A stretch of 64,000 nucleotides of DNA from Kibdelosporangium aridum (lineage in GTDB: Bacteria; Actinomycetota; Actinomycetes; Mycobacteriales; Pseudonocardiaceae). Positions 36,270 to 45,235 of the stretch are shown piece by piece. The position numbers and the translations under genes are program-made. A model generated the notes under the pieces. It did not search any database. It had not been told where the DNA came from and saw only the letters and a program-made list of their open reading frames with translations. Numbering within the stretch: position 1 is the stretch's first letter; each line of letters begins with the position of its first letter. The stretch is taken from contig NZ_FWXV01000001.1 of assembly GCF_900176515.1 (NCBI RefSeq), positions 2,080,699 through 2,144,698 of the forward strand, read 5' to 3'.

Positions 36270-38135
36270 ATGATCGAACCTGCGCGGGTCACCGAAGTGC
36301 TCGACGGCCGGCACCAGGAATTGCGCCGTGAGCTGCGGGAACGGATGACCGACGCGAAGTTGGCCGACACGATCGGGCTGGACGTCGACACGCACCGCGC
36401 CCTGGTGTTCGATCAGCTCAGGGAACTGGCCGCGACCAGGCATCCCCGGCTCGGCTTCGCCAAGCAGTACGGCGGCGAAGGCGACATCGGCGGCTCGGTC
36501 GTGTCGTTCCAGATGCTCGGCTACGGCGACTTGTCGCTGATGGTCAAAGCAGGTGTCCAGTGGGGACTGTTCGGCGGGGCCGTGCAGATGCTCGGCACCG
36601 AACGGCACCACGCGAAGTACCTGCCGGACATCATGTCCCTCGACCTGCCCGGCTGTTTCGCGATGACCGAGACCGGGCACGGTTCCGACGTCCAGCACCT
36701 GAGGACCACAGCGCGGTACGACAACGGCGAATTCGTTGTGGACACTCCGGACGACGCCGCGCGTAAGGACTACATCGGCAACGCCGCCCGCGACGGGCGG
36801 ATGGCCGTGGTGTTCGCACAGCTCATCGTCGAAGACCGGTCGTACGGCGTGCACGCGTTCCTTGTGCCCATCCGGGACGCTGCGGGCCGACCGGTGCCAG
36901 GCGTGCGCATCGGGGACTGCGGACCGAAAGCCGGACTGAACGGTGTGGACAACGGCAGGCTGTGGTTCGACCACGTCCGCATTCCGAAAGAGAACCTGCT
37001 CAACCGATATGGCGACGTCACCGACGACGGTGCGTACACCAGTTCGATCGAGAGCGACAGCCGCCGGTTCTTCACCATGCTCGGCACGCTGGTGCGTGGG
37101 CGGATCAGCGTCGCGGGCGCCGCGAACAGCGCTTCGCAACGCGCGTTGACGATCGCGGTCCGTCGTGCGGAAAGCCGCAGCCAGTTCCGCAAACCGGACT
37201 CGGACACTGAGATCCCATTGCTGGATTACCTCGCCCACCAACGTAAACTGCTCATCCCGCTGGCCAGGACCTACGCGCTGCACTTCGCACAGGACGAACT
37301 GGTCGGCATGTTGGGTGACGTGCAAAGCGCCCCTGAGCCGGACCCCATTGCCCAGCGGCAACTGGAATCCCGAGCGGCTGGGATCAAGGCCGTGGCGACC
37401 TGGCACGCCACGAGCACCATCCAAACGGCACGCGAGGCCTGCGGCGGCGCGGGCTACCTCGCCGACAGCGGGTTGCCCGCGTTGAAGGCGGACACGGACG
37501 TGTTCACCACGTTCGAAGGTGATAACACCGTTCTGCTCCAGCTGGTCGCGAAAGGACTGCTGACCGACTACCGCGACAACTTCGCCGACCTGAGCCCGTT
37601 GGCCACCGCCCGCCTGGTTGCCGAGCAGCTGATGGGCGCGGTACTCGAACGAATCGCCGCGCGACAGGTCATATCGCGATTCGACGACGACGTCCGCTCC
37701 CGCGACTGGCACCGCAGCCTGTTCGAGGACCGTGAGCAGCACGTTCTCGAAGGCCTCGCCCGTCGCCTGCGCGCGGCGGCATCGTCGGACACCGATCCGT
37801 TCGACGTGTTCAACGACGCGCAGGACCACGTCCTGCTCGCCGGACGCGTGCACATCGACCGGCTGGTCTTCGACGCGTTCGTCGCCGCCATCGACAACTG
37901 CGCGGACGAGGAGGTCAAGGCGCTGTTGGAGCAGGTCTGCGACCTCTACGCGCTGGCGTCCATCGAGGCCGATCGCGGCTGGTTCCTCGAACACGGCCGG
38001 ATCACCACGGCACGCTCCAAGAAGGTGACCGCCGAGGTCAACGCCCTGTGCAAATCGCTGCGGCAGTACGCGCGCACGCTGGTCGACGCGTTCGCGATCC
38101 CCGAGCAGTACCTGCCAGCCCCGTCACCAACCTAG
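36270..38135 (+). CDS. Acyl-CoA oxidase/dehydrogenase-family flavoprotein
   Basis: 621 residues, the length of acyl-CoA oxidases rather than the usual 380-400 residue dehydrogenases. FAMTETGHGSDVQHLRTTARYD is the FAD-contact motif, RVRIPKENLLNRYGDV-like WFDHVRIPKENLLN follows, and VFTTFEGDNTVLLQLVAKGLL carries the catalytic Glu of the oxidase subfamily. The C-terminal 180 residues match the ACOX C-terminal helical domain. Expected role: first step of beta-oxidation of fatty or other acyl-CoA thioesters. Followed by the copper locus. Confidence 0.9.
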   Translation: MIEPARVTEVLDGRHQELRRELRERMTDAKLADTIGLDVDTHRALVFDQLRELAATRHPRLGFAKQYGGEGDIGGSVVSFQMLGYGDLSLMVKAGVQWGLFGGAVQMLGTERHHAKYLPDIMSLDLPGCFAMTETGHGSDVQHLRTTARYDNGEFVVDTPDDAARKDYIGNAARDGRMAVVFAQLIVEDRSYGVHAFLVPIRDAAGRPVPGVRIGDCGPKAGLNGVDNGRLWFDHVRIPKENLLNRYGDVTDDGAYTSSIESDSRRFFTMLGTLVRGRISVAGAANSASQRALTIAVRRAESRSQFRKPDSDTEIPLLDYLAHQRKLLIPLARTYALHFAQDELVGMLGDVQSAPEPDPIAQRQLESRAAGIKAVATWHATSTIQTAREACGGAGYLADSGLPALKADTDVFTTFEGDNTVLLQLVAKGLLTDYRDNFADLSPLATARLVAEQLMGAVLERIAARQVISRFDDDVRSRDWHRSLFEDREQHVLEGLARRLRAAASSDTDPFDVFNDAQDHVLLAGRVHIDRLVFDAFVAAIDNCADEEVKALLEQVCDLYALASIEADRGWFLEHGRITTARSKKVTAEVNALCKSLRQYARTLVDAFAIPEQYLPAPSPT

Positions 38136-38274
38136 GGCTGGCGAGGCGCTTTTGCCTTTTCCCACGCCGGGCATGCAGCACGACTGACCATTCCGTGGGC
38201 CGAGTATCAGCCTCAATGCCGCTTTCGAGCATGAGGCATGTCCAGGTCCACATGTGGACACCCCTTGCCCACCG

Positions 38275-38291
38275 ATACCCCCAGGGGGTAT
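38275..38291. promoter_or_regulatory. CsoR-like operator, perfect palindrome
   Basis: ATACCCCCAGGGGGTAT is a perfect palindrome around a central A and matches the C-tract/G-tract form of CsoR copper-repressor operators. It lies about 97 bp upstream of the secreted copper-locus gene and within the window of a csoR gene. Confidence 0.75.
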
Positions 38292-38321
38292 AAACATGAC
38301 CACGGCCACGTCGGTTCGGCA

Positions 38322-38343
38322 TACGGGTAGGGGGTAAGCTGGG
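38322..38343 (+). promoter_or_regulatory. 22-bp element shared with the csoR upstream region
   Basis: The 22-bp segment containing GGGGTAAGCTGGG is repeated upstream of csoR (41611-41632) with 20 of 22 identical positions. TAAGCT could be a -10 element overlapped by a G-tract operator half. Confidence 0.6.
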
Positions 38344-38387
38344 ACCAACCAGGCCGCTGACCGCTACTCAGCCCGAGAACAGGACTG

Positions 38388-39335
38388 ATGATGAACACAG
38401 CCACGAGGCTCACCGCCTACGGTGCGGCGCTCGTCCTGGTCGCCGGTGGCGCCTGGGCGATCGGCACTGCTGTCGGACCGGTCGGCGACGCGGCGGGCAC
38501 TCCCGCCGTTTCCGCCCACACGGATTCCCACAGCGGCACTGTCGCGGCGAGCTCCGAGGATCCCGCTGGCCTGGCGTCGGCCAAGGACGGTTACCTCTTC
38601 CAGCCGTCCAGCACCACGTTCAGCACGGGAGCCACCACTCCGTTCAGCTTCAAGATCACCAAGAGTGACGGGACCGCCCTCACCGCGTTCGACGTCGAGC
38701 ACGACAAGCGGATGCACTTGATCGTCGTACGCCGTGACCTCGCGGGATTCCAGCACGTGCACCCGGAGATGGCTCCGGACGGCACGTGGAGCGTCCCGCT
38801 GACGCTCACCCAGGCCGGCAGTTACCGGGCGTTCGCCGATTTCAAGCCGACCGGCGGCAGCAAGCTCACACTCGGCGTCGACCTGGCCGCTCCGGGCACC
38901 TTCCAGCCGGTGACGTACCGCGACTTCCGGGTATCCAATGTCGATGACTACGAGGTCAAGCTGGACGGCACGCTGGTTGCAGGCCAGTCGTCCAAGGTCA
39001 TGCTGACGGTCCGCAAGAACGGCCAGGACGTCACCGATTTGCAGCCGTACCTGGGCGCATACGGACATCTGGTCGCACTGCGCACCGGCGATCTCGCCTA
39101 CCTGCACGTCCACCCGGACGGCACGCCCGGCGACGGCAAGACATCGGCCGGACCTGGCATAACCTTCTACGCCGAGGTCCCGTCCAGCGGCACGTACCGG
39201 CTGTTCCTGGACTTCCAGCACGAGGGCAAGGTCCGGACCGCGGACTTCACCGTGTCAACTGACGGCTTCGCTGCACCTGCCCAGCCCGCCCAGCCCGCGC
39301 AACCGGGGCACGCCAACGACGGCCACGGCCACTGA
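38388..39335 (+). CDS. Secreted/anchored protein of the copper locus, His-rich C-terminus
   Basis: 315 residues. ATG 38388, or the adjacent ATG at 38391 which has better spacing from AGGA. An N-terminal hydrophobic segment ([19 protein letters not shown]) exports it. Two beta-sandwich segments contain [19 protein letters not shown] and [20 protein letters not shown], each with clustered His residues, and the tail [19 protein letters not shown] is His-rich; all suit copper binding outside the membrane. It is 14 bp upstream of the P-type ATPase gene, so co-transcribed. Metal binding is inferred, not shown. Confidence 0.75.
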   Translation: MMNTATRLTAYGAALVLVAGGAWAIGTAVGPVGDAAGTPAVSAHTDSHSGTVAASSEDPAGLASAKDGYLFQPSSTTFSTGATTPFSFKITKSDGTALTAFDVEHDKRMHLIVVRRDLAGFQHVHPEMAPDGTWSVPLTLTQAGSYRAFADFKPTGGSKLTLGVDLAAPGTFQPVTYRDFRVSNVDDYEVKLDGTLVAGQSSKVMLTVRKNGQDVTDLQPYLGAYGHLVALRTGDLAYLHVHPDGTPGDGKTSAGPGITFYAEVPSSGTYRLFLDFQHEGKVRTADFTVSTDGFAAPAQPAQPAQPGHANDGHGH

Positions 39336-39349
39336 CCAGGGAGGATTCC

Positions 39350-41581
39350 GTGACATCAGATGTCGCCACCGGTCAGCAGATCGAACTGGCCATCAGTGGC
39401 ATGACGTGCGCCTCGTGCGCCAACCGCATCGAGCGCAAGCTGAACAAGCTCGACGGTGTGACCGCGACGGTCAACTACGCGACGGAGAAGGCCAAGGTGA
39501 CCTTCCCTGCCGAGGTTGACCCCAGTGTGCTCGTGCAGACGGTCGAGGCCGCCGGGTACTCCGCGACCCTGCCGCAGCCGGAAGAGCTGGAAAACCCCGA
39601 AGAGACCGGAGGCGACCCGTTGCGGTCGTTGCGGCAGCGGCTGATCGGCTCGGTCGTCCTGTCCGTGCCGGTGATCGCGCTCGCGATGATCCCGGCGTTG
39701 CAGTTCACGTACTGGCAGTGGATCTCGCTGGCGTTGGCCGGACCGGTCCTGGTCTGGGCGGCATGGCCGTTCCACCGCGCAGCGTGGCAGAACCTGCGGC
39801 ACGGCGCGGCCACCATGGACACGCTCATCTCGATGGGCACACTGGCCGCGTTCGCGTGGTCGTTGTACGCACTGCTGTGGGGCACCGCGGGCGTGCCGGG
39901 GATGACGCATCCGTTCGAGCTGACCATCGAGCGGATGAGCGGCGACGGCAATATCTACTTCGAGGTCGCGGCGGGCGTGACCACGTTCATCCTGGCGGGC
40001 CGGTACTTCGAAGCACGGTCCAAGCGACGGGCCGGCGCGGCGCTGCGAGCGCTGCTCGAACTCGGCGCGAAGGACGTGGCCGTCCTGCGCGACGGCCGTG
40101 AGGTGCGCGTTGCGATCGACACGCTCGCTGTCGGCGACCGGTTCGTGGTCCGGCCTGGCGAGAAGATCGCGACCGACGGCGTGATCGAGGAAGGCAGCTC
40201 CGCTGTCGACGCGAGCATGCTGACCGGTGAGTCCGTTCCGGTCGAGGTCGGGCCGGGTGACAAGGTCGTGGGCGCGACGGTCAACGCGGGCGGACGGCTG
40301 GTCGTGCGTGCGACGCGGATCGGGTCGGACACGCAGCTGGCGCAGATGGCCAAGCTGGTGGAGGACGCGCAGACACGTAAGGCCGACGTGCAGCGGTTGG
40401 CCGACCGGATCTCCGGGGTGTTCGTGCCGATCGTGATCGCGCTGGCTGTCGGCACGTTGGCGTTCTGGCTGGGCGCGGGCGGTACGACCGCGGCAGCGTT
40501 CACCGCTGCCGTTGCCGTCCTGATCATCGCGTGCCCGTGTGCACTCGGGTTGGCCACGCCGACGGCGCTGCTGGTCGGCACGGGCCGAGGCGCGCAGCTC
40601 GGGATCCTGATCAAGGGCCCTGAGGTGCTGGAGTCCACTCGACGCATCGACACCGTCGTTCTGGACAAGACCGGCACGGTGACCACCGGTCAGATGTCGC
40701 TTGTGGACATTCACGTCGCCGAAGGCGTCGACGACGAGGAAGCCCTGCGACTGGCCGGAGCGGTGGAGAGCGCGTCCGAACACCCCATCGCACAGGCGAT
40801 CGCGCGGGCGGCGGCCGACAAACTCGGTGATCTGCCCGCGGTCGAGGACTTCAAGAACATCGAAGGCCTTGGCGTGCAAGGCATTGTCGACGGCCAGGTA
40901 GTCATCGCCGGGCGGACGGCGTTGCTCGATGACTGGAGCCAGAAGCTGCCGGAGAGCTTGGCGGCGGCCAAGTCCGACGCGGAGAAGGACGGCCAGACCG
41001 CGGTCGCGGTCGGCTGGGACGGCGAGGCAAGGGCGGTTTTCGTCGTCGCCGACACGGTCAAGCCGACGTCCGCCGAGGCAGTGACCAGGCTACGGGCCTT
41101 GGGGCTCAAGCCGGTCCTGCTCACCGGGGACAACTCGGCCGCGGCCAAGGCGATCGCCGCCCAGGTCGGCATCGACGAGGTGATCCCCGAGGTCCTGCCG
41201 AAGGACAAGGTCGACGTGATCAGCAAGCTGCAGGCCGAAGGCCGCGTGGTGGCCATGGTCGGCGACGGCGTGAACGACGCGGCCGCGCTGGCACAGGCCG
41301 ACCTCGGCCTGGCCATGGGGACCGGTACCGACGTGGCGATCGAGGCGAGCGACCTGACGCTGGTCCGTGGCGACCTGCTGGCCGCCGTCGACGCGATCCG
41401 GCTGGCCCGGCGGACACTCGGGACGATCAAGGGCAACCTGTTCTGGGCCTTCGCGTACAACATCGCGGCACTGCCGCTGGCGATGGCCGGACTGCTCAAC
41501 CCGATGATCGCGGGCGCCGCGATGGCGTTCAGCTCGGTGTTCGTTGTGAGCAACAGCCTGCGGCTGCGCCGCTTCCGCTGA
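39350..41581 (+). CDS. copA: Copper-translocating P1B-type ATPase
   Basis: 743 residues from GTG 39350 with GGGAGG upstream. An N-terminal HMA domain ([15 protein letters not shown]; Cys20 and Cys23) is followed by paired helices, the actuator motif TGES, the TM6 metal site [10 protein letters not shown] at about residues 395-404, the phosphorylation site DKTGT (Asp439), SEHPIAQAI, and the hinge [10 protein letters not shown]. The CPC motif with a CxxC HMA domain marks a Cu(I) exporter. It is linked to the upstream secreted protein and downstream csoR. Confidence 0.95.
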   Translation: MTSDVATGQQIELAISGMTCASCANRIERKLNKLDGVTATVNYATEKAKVTFPAEVDPSVLVQTVEAAGYSATLPQPEELENPEETGGDPLRSLRQRLIGSVVLSVPVIALAMIPALQFTYWQWISLALAGPVLVWAAWPFHRAAWQNLRHGAATMDTLISMGTLAAFAWSLYALLWGTAGVPGMTHPFELTIERMSGDGNIYFEVAAGVTTFILAGRYFEARSKRRAGAALRALLELGAKDVAVLRDGREVRVAIDTLAVGDRFVVRPGEKIATDGVIEEGSSAVDASMLTGESVPVEVGPGDKVVGATVNAGGRLVVRATRIGSDTQLAQMAKLVEDAQTRKADVQRLADRISGVFVPIVIALAVGTLAFWLGAGGTTAAAFTAAVAVLIIACPCALGLATPTALLVGTGRGAQLGILIKGPEVLESTRRIDTVVLDKTGTVTTGQMSLVDIHVAEGVDDEEALRLAGAVESASEHPIAQAIARAAADKLGDLPAVEDFKNIEGLGVQGIVDGQVVIAGRTALLDDWSQKLPESLAAAKSDAEKDGQTAVAVGWDGEARAVFVVADTVKPTSAEAVTRLRALGLKPVLLTGDNSAAAKAIAAQVGIDEVIPEVLPKDKVDVISKLQAEGRVVAMVGDGVNDAAALAQADLGLAMGTGTDVAIEASDLTLVRGDLLAAVDAIRLARRTLGTIKGNLFWAFAYNIAALPLAMAGLLNPMIAGAAMAFSSVFVVSNSLRLRRFR

Positions 41582-41610
41582 CGTGTTCGCGCTGATCAGG
41601 GCCACCCAGG

Positions 41611-41632
41611 TACCGGTAAGGGGTAAGCTGGG
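41611..41632 (+). promoter_or_regulatory. 22-bp csoR upstream element
   Basis: Matches the element at 38322-38343 in 20 of 22 positions and shares GGGGTAAGCTGGG. Located 30 bp upstream of the chosen csoR ATG, consistent with a copper-responsive promoter/operator. Confidence 0.6.
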
Positions 41633-41662
41633 TGACCGGGTGTGAGCGAGGGAGAGAAGGAC

Positions 41663-41944
41663 ATGCGGGGATACACCGGGGACAAGGAAGCGTTCCTCAA
41701 GCGGCTGCGGCGGATCGAGGGACAGGTCCGCGGACTGCAGCGAATGGTCGAGAACGACGAGTACTGCATCGACGTGCTCACCCAGATCTCGGCCGCCACC
41801 AAGGCATTGCAGGCGGTGTCGCTCGGGCTGATGGACGAGCACCTCAAGCACTGTGTCGCCGAGGCGATCGCACAGGGCGGCGAGAACGCCGAGGAAAAGG
41901 TCAGGGAAGCCAGCGAGGCCATCGCCCGGCTGGTGCGTTCCTGA
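41663..41944 (+). CDS. csoR: Copper-sensing CsoR-family repressor
   Basis: 93 residues from ATG 41663, with GAGGGAG 6 nt upstream; a GTG at 41642 is a longer alternative. The CsoR fold is clear (DKEAFLKRLRRIEGQVRGLQRM) and the copper-ligand trio is intact: Cys35 in EYCID, His60 in MDEHLKHC and Cys64, with the same 25- and 4-residue spacing as the Mycobacterium tuberculosis CsoR (Cys36, His61, Cys65). It should repress the copper locus until Cu(I) binds. Confidence 0.95.
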   Translation: MRGYTGDKEAFLKRLRRIEGQVRGLQRMVENDEYCIDVLTQISAATKALQAVSLGLMDEHLKHCVAEAIAQGGENAEEKVREASEAIARLVRS

Positions 41945-41963
41945 CTTCCTGTCCTTCTCCCGC

Positions 41964-42003
41964 GACGGGCGCGACTGTCTTCTCTCCGGCAGTCGCGCCC
42001 GTC
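41964..42003. terminator. Hairpin terminator, 14-bp perfect stem
   Basis: GACGGGCGCGACTG (41964-41977) pairs perfectly with CAGTCGCGCCCGTC (41990-42003), loop 12 nt, followed by TTCGTT. It lies between convergent csoR and the OB-fold gene. Confidence 0.85.
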
Positions 42004-42008
42004 TTCGT

Positions 42009-42656
42009 TCAGCCGAAGACCATGAGGTCCTTCGGCGAACGCGGCAGCACCTCGTAGTGGGTCTCGAACTGCCCGCTCAGCCCGGTCGCCAGCACGACCT
42101 GGCCGAGCTTGAGCGTGGAGACGTCGATGCCGGTCTGCGTGTTGACGAAGATCTGCACCTCACCGGAACCGTCGCTGATCCAGAACTTGTAGCCGTAGGG
42201 CAAGTCGTTGAGCGGGCCCTGGGTGATCTTGCCGGCGACCCGCAGGAGCAGCCCTTCGCTCTTCTCCCCCACCGCCTTCGTGGCCGACCAGCGCGCGTGC
42301 ACCTGCGGGCCGGTGCGGCCCAGATCGACCTCGGTCGGCACGAGGATCAGGAAGCCGAAGCTGTCACGCAGGGTGCCGGTGACTTTCGCGCGCCTGCCCG
42401 GGTTGGCGCCCAAGTTGTCGGCGGTGCTGATGTAGATGCCCGCACTGCCGTCCTGCAAACCGAAGCCCTTGTCGAAGAAGCTGGACTCGAAGGCTCCGGA
42501 CGGCGTGGTCACGGTCCCGCTGACGGTGACAACGGTGCCTAACGGCTGGGTACGCGCTTTGGCGATGGAAAGGGTGCCCTGAGGCGCCGCGACCGCGGGC
42601 GGCGCGACCAACGTGAATGCCAGCAAAGTGGCGAACATCAGCGTGCGAAAGGCCAT
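42009..42656 (-). CDS. Secreted OB-fold-like protein
   Basis: 215 residues. A Sec signal peptide (RTLMFATLLAFTLVAPPAVAA) is followed by two tandem beta-barrel-like repeats: GTVVTVSGTVTTPSGAFESSFFDKGFGLQDGSAGIYIS with RRAKVTGTLRDSFGF, and LLLRVAGKITQG with FWISDGSGEVQIFVN and KLGQVVLATGLSGQF. The VxVxGxVT...GxxxxDGSGxxxI pattern is typical of extracellular nucleic-acid-type OB folds, but no active-site residues are evident. Function unknown. Confidence 0.7.
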   Translation of the reverse strand: MAFRTLMFATLLAFTLVAPPAVAAPQGTLSIAKARTQPLGTVVTVSGTVTTPSGAFESSFFDKGFGLQDGSAGIYISTADNLGANPGRRAKVTGTLRDSFGFLILVPTEVDLGRTGPQVHARWSATKAVGEKSEGLLLRVAGKITQGPLNDLPYGYKFWISDGSGEVQIFVNTQTGIDVSTLKLGQVVLATGLSGQFETHYEVLPRSPKDLMVFG

Positions 42657-42728
42657 GGCACACCTTATTCAGCCCAGCGGTGACAGCGAGGGCAGGGCTT
42701 CGCGGTCACGCCGTTTCAGCAGAGCGTT

Positions 42729-43457
42729 TCAGCAGAGCCTGCTTTGCAGCGTCTGGGCGATCCAGTCGTGGTATCGGGCGACCTCCACCGCGATGGTGCC
42801 GGGCGGGTTGCTCTCCCCTTCGGAGATGACCCCGACCAGCTTCCCGCCCTGCAGCACCGGGCCGCCGGAATCACCCTTCTGGGAGATACCCGTCGCCTGG
42901 CGCAGTTCCATCCCGTCGGGAACGGCGTCGATCTTGACGTTGAACGCGTTCACCCGCATATTCGCCACCCGCAGATCACCGGACTGTCCCCATCCTCTGA
43001 TCGAGACCGTCGAGCCGATCACGGGACGGCTGCCGCTGTAACCGACGATTTGGTTGGTCTGCCCGACATTCCTGTTCAGCTGGATGACCATGATGTCCGA
43101 GAATGCTCCTTGCGCCTGGTCGCCACCCGTGACAACCCCTATTCTGGCGTACTTCCGGCAGACGCCGAAGTGTTCACCCTGCCCTCGTACGTGGTTGCCG
43201 ACATTGACCTGGAACTGGCCAAGCGGCAGTTCGTTGCCCTTGTCGTCGTAGAAGCAATGCCTTGCTGTGACGACGAAACGCTGCGACACCAGCGTTCCCC
43301 CGCAGATGACCTGGCCTTGGTGGGCGAGCTGCACCGCCCCTTCAGGGCGACGACTCGACACCCCGCCTGAAATGGCTTGGGCAGATGGCGCGGCGAGCAC
43401 GCCAGCCGCCAATGAAAGGGTAATGGCCGCCACTGGAACCAGTTTTCTGAACTTCAT
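42729..43457 (-). CDS. Secreted trypsin-like (S1) serine protease
   Basis: 242 residues with a Sec signal (KLVPVAAITLSLAAGVLAAPSAQA). The mature chain begins ISGG, the position where trypsins are activated. Triad motifs are intact: VVTARHCF (His), the DIMVIQL region (Asp), and KGDSGGPVL (Ser). It lacks a long pro-region. An AGGAA-type site precedes the ATG. A second S1 protease of the window sits at 1365, but that one has a long pro-region and different motifs. Confidence 0.9.
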   Translation of the reverse strand: MKFRKLVPVAAITLSLAAGVLAAPSAQAISGGVSSRRPEGAVQLAHQGQVICGGTLVSQRFVVTARHCFYDDKGNELPLGQFQVNVGNHVRGQGEHFGVCRKYARIGVVTGGDQAQGAFSDIMVIQLNRNVGQTNQIVGYSGSRPVIGSTVSIRGWGQSGDLRVANMRVNAFNVKIDAVPDGMELRQATGISQKGDSGGPVLQGGKLVGVISEGESNPPGTIAVEVARYHDWIAQTLQSRLC

Positions 43458-43547
43458 TCGCCGAACCTCATTCCTGACGGGACGACACGCCCGTCAGGAA
43501 TAACTCAACGCCCACCGCGAATCGACGGCAACCGACACTGCGCGAAA

Positions 43548-44132
43548 TTACCTGGCCTGCTGCACTGCGGGCCGTAAACTCGGTTGTGACGGGTGGTTTG
43601 CCCGGATGTTCCGCGCGGCGAGTTCCACTGTCCGGCCGATTCGGCGCTGCCGGGTTTCCGCTTTTTTCGCCGATCCGATCCAGTCGAGGATCAGCCGTTT
43701 CGACGACGGCGGGAACTTCTCGAAGTTCTCCCGTGCGCTTTCGTTGCCGTCCAGCAGCTCCCGCAGGTCGTCCGGCACTGCCGGCGCGTCCCATGTGCCG
43801 TTGGCTTTGGCGTGATCGATCAGGGCCTGGCCGCGTGGCGTCATCTGGCCTTGCGCGATCATGCGTGCCGCGCGGTCACGGTTGAGCTGGCTCCACGAAC
43901 TGCGGGTGGTCCGCGGGCTGAAGCGCAGCTGCGAACTGGTCGCGTCGCGCTTGCGGTGGTGGCTGTCGATCCAGCCGAAACACAGTGCCTGTTCGATCGC
44001 CTCGTGGTAGCGCGGGCTGGGCGTCGCGCTGTCCTTGTGGTGCAGGATCAGCCAGACTTCCTTGGCCGAGTCGCTGTTCTCGGCCAGCCACGCCCGCCAC
44101 TGCGCTGTGCTGCTCGCGTAGAACGTGCTCAT
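43548..44132 (-). CDS. YdeI/OmpD-associated family protein
   Basis: 194 residues. EVWLILHHKDSATPSPRYHEAIEQALCFGWIDSHHRKRDATSSQLRFSPR is the conserved core (region residues 25-75) of the YdeI/OmpD-associated family, followed by AARMIAQGQMTPRGQALIDHAKANGTWDA. The C-terminal helices contain FPPSSKRLILDWIGSAKKAETRQRRI. Its ATG overlaps the stop of the upstream VOC gene as ATGA, so the two are translationally coupled. Function poorly known. Confidence 0.9.
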   Translation of the reverse strand: MSTFYASSTAQWRAWLAENSDSAKEVWLILHHKDSATPSPRYHEAIEQALCFGWIDSHHRKRDATSSQLRFSPRTTRSSWSQLNRDRAARMIAQGQMTPRGQALIDHAKANGTWDAPAVPDDLRELLDGNESARENFEKFPPSSKRLILDWIGSAKKAETRQRRIGRTVELAARNIRANHPSQPSLRPAVQQAR

Positions 44133-44527
44133 CCCAGGATCTCCAGGTAGTGCCGGTTGTACATGATCCCGAGGATGTTGCCGAACGGGTCGACCACGGA
44201 CGCGGGCACGAACCCGGGCCCGCGTTCGATCACCGGCATGTACACCTTGGCACCGAGTTCGATCAGGCGGTCGAACTCCGCGTGGACGTCGTCCACGTGC
44301 CAGTAGACGATCGCACCACCCGGCTGGTCGCGGTCGCTCGGCGAGAACTTCGCGTCCATGATGCCGAATTCGTGCTCGTAGTCGCCGACGCGGAACTCCA
44401 CGTAAGCGACCTTGCCGTCGACCTCGCGCTCGAAGTACGGCTTGATCCCGAATACCTCGCTGTACCAGGCCACAGCGGCTGGCACGTCCTGCGCGCAGAT
44501 TGTGACGGTGGCAAGTCCTCGCAACAT
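44129..44527 (-). CDS. VOC-family protein
   Basis: 132 residues from ATG 44527, preceded by AAAGGAG. The two VOC half-repeats are clear: LATVTICAQDVPAAVAWYSEVFGI and IVYWHVDDVHAEFDRLIELGAKVYMPVIERGPGFVPASVVDPFGNILGIMYN. Its leader region contains a perfect 10-bp inverted repeat adjoining the ribosome-binding site (44538-44570). Coupled downstream to the YdeI-like gene (ATGA). Confidence 0.85.
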   Translation of the reverse strand: MLRGLATVTICAQDVPAAVAWYSEVFGIKPYFEREVDGKVAYVEFRVGDYEHEFGIMDAKFSPSDRDQPGGAIVYWHVDDVHAEFDRLIELGAKVYMPVIERGPGFVPASVVDPFGNILGIMYNRHYLEILG

Positions 44528-44537
44528 CGCTGACTCC

Positions 44538-44592
44538 TTTGACTCGGTTGCTTTCATCCTCCGAGTCAAAGTGCTCATCAACTGAGCACTTT
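44538..44592 (-). promoter_or_regulatory. Two adjacent perfect hairpins in the leader of the VOC gene
   Basis: In transcript orientation (minus strand), the first hairpin has AAAGTGCTCA/TGAGCACTTT arms at 44583-44592 and 44568-44577 with a 5-nt loop, beginning at the stop of the upstream histidine phosphatase gene. The second pairs CCGAGTCAAA with TTTGACTCGG (44561-44570 and 44538-44547), whose 3' part abuts AAAGGAG, the VOC gene's ribosome-binding site. They share bases at 44568-44570, so they may be mutually exclusive. Confidence 0.55.
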
Positions 44593-45212
44593 TAGGCCAA
44601 CCGCTGAAATTCTCCCGGGAACCCGGTCCACCGCAGGTCAGCGGGCAGATGACCCATGTCGTTGAACACCAGCAACGAGGGAGCGCGTTCCGGCGTGTAG
44701 CGGATGATGGTCAGTGCCGCGTTGGCGTGGTCGAGCGCCAGCCACCGCCACGCCGGCGACCCCTGCGCCTGGTTGACCAGCCATCCGGCCAGGTAGTTGT
44801 GGGTGACGAGCAGCTCGTAGCGGTCTTGGCCGCCGTCGACCGGGCCGGTGAACAGGGCGGTGGCCTCTTTGACGAGTTTGGCGCCGCGCTGACGTTCCAG
44901 GATGGTGAACTGGCTCAGAAAACTGAGCAGGACGTCCGCCGAGTCCTCCGGCAACTCATCCCGCGTGGGTACATAGGGGATGTAGTCGCCCGCGGCCTCC
45001 ACCGATTGCACCGGCACGTCGCCCACCTGCTCGGCGATCAGCTTCGCCGTCTGTTCCGTCCTGCTGCGGGGTCCGTGGTACACCGCGTCGAGCGGCACCT
45101 GTTTCAGTCGTTGACCGAGCTGCGTCGCCTGCCGGCAACCGGCCTCGGTCAGTGTTGTCTCGTCGGGCAGCGCTTCGCCGTGCCTGGTCAGAAAAAGATA
45201 GCGGCTGCCCAT
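44592..45212 (-). CDS. Histidine phosphatase (phosphoglycerate-mutase-like) family protein
   Basis: 206 residues from ATG 45212 (GGGAGGGC upstream). The catalytic RHG motif lies at LFLTRHGEALPDE, a second conserved Arg in YHGPRSRTEQTAKLI, and a distal His in ELLVTHNYLAGWLV. This makes it a branch-2-type or PGM-like phosphatase with probable broad phosphate-ester activity. The gene is 24 bp downstream of the ECF sigma gene on the same strand and precedes the VOC/YdeI pair. Confidence 0.85.
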   Translation of the reverse strand: MGSRYLFLTRHGEALPDETTLTEAGCRQATQLGQRLKQVPLDAVYHGPRSRTEQTAKLIAEQVGDVPVQSVEAAGDYIPYVPTRDELPEDSADVLLSFLSQFTILERQRGAKLVKEATALFTGPVDGGQDRYELLVTHNYLAGWLVNQAQGSPAWRWLALDHANAALTIIRYTPERAPSLLVFNDMGHLPADLRWTGFPGEFQRLA

Positions 45213-45235
45213 GGTGCCCTCCCAGCTGTGGATCT

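Noticed and set aside
35412..37994. 860-codon minus-strand frame over the dioxygenase, DUF2277 and acyl-CoA oxidase genes
   Set aside because: Spans three well-supported genes on both strands; low-quality Arg/His/Val composition.
39356..40879. 507-codon minus-strand frame over copA
   Set aside because: Shadow of a clear P-type ATPase gene; composition D/R/H-rich.
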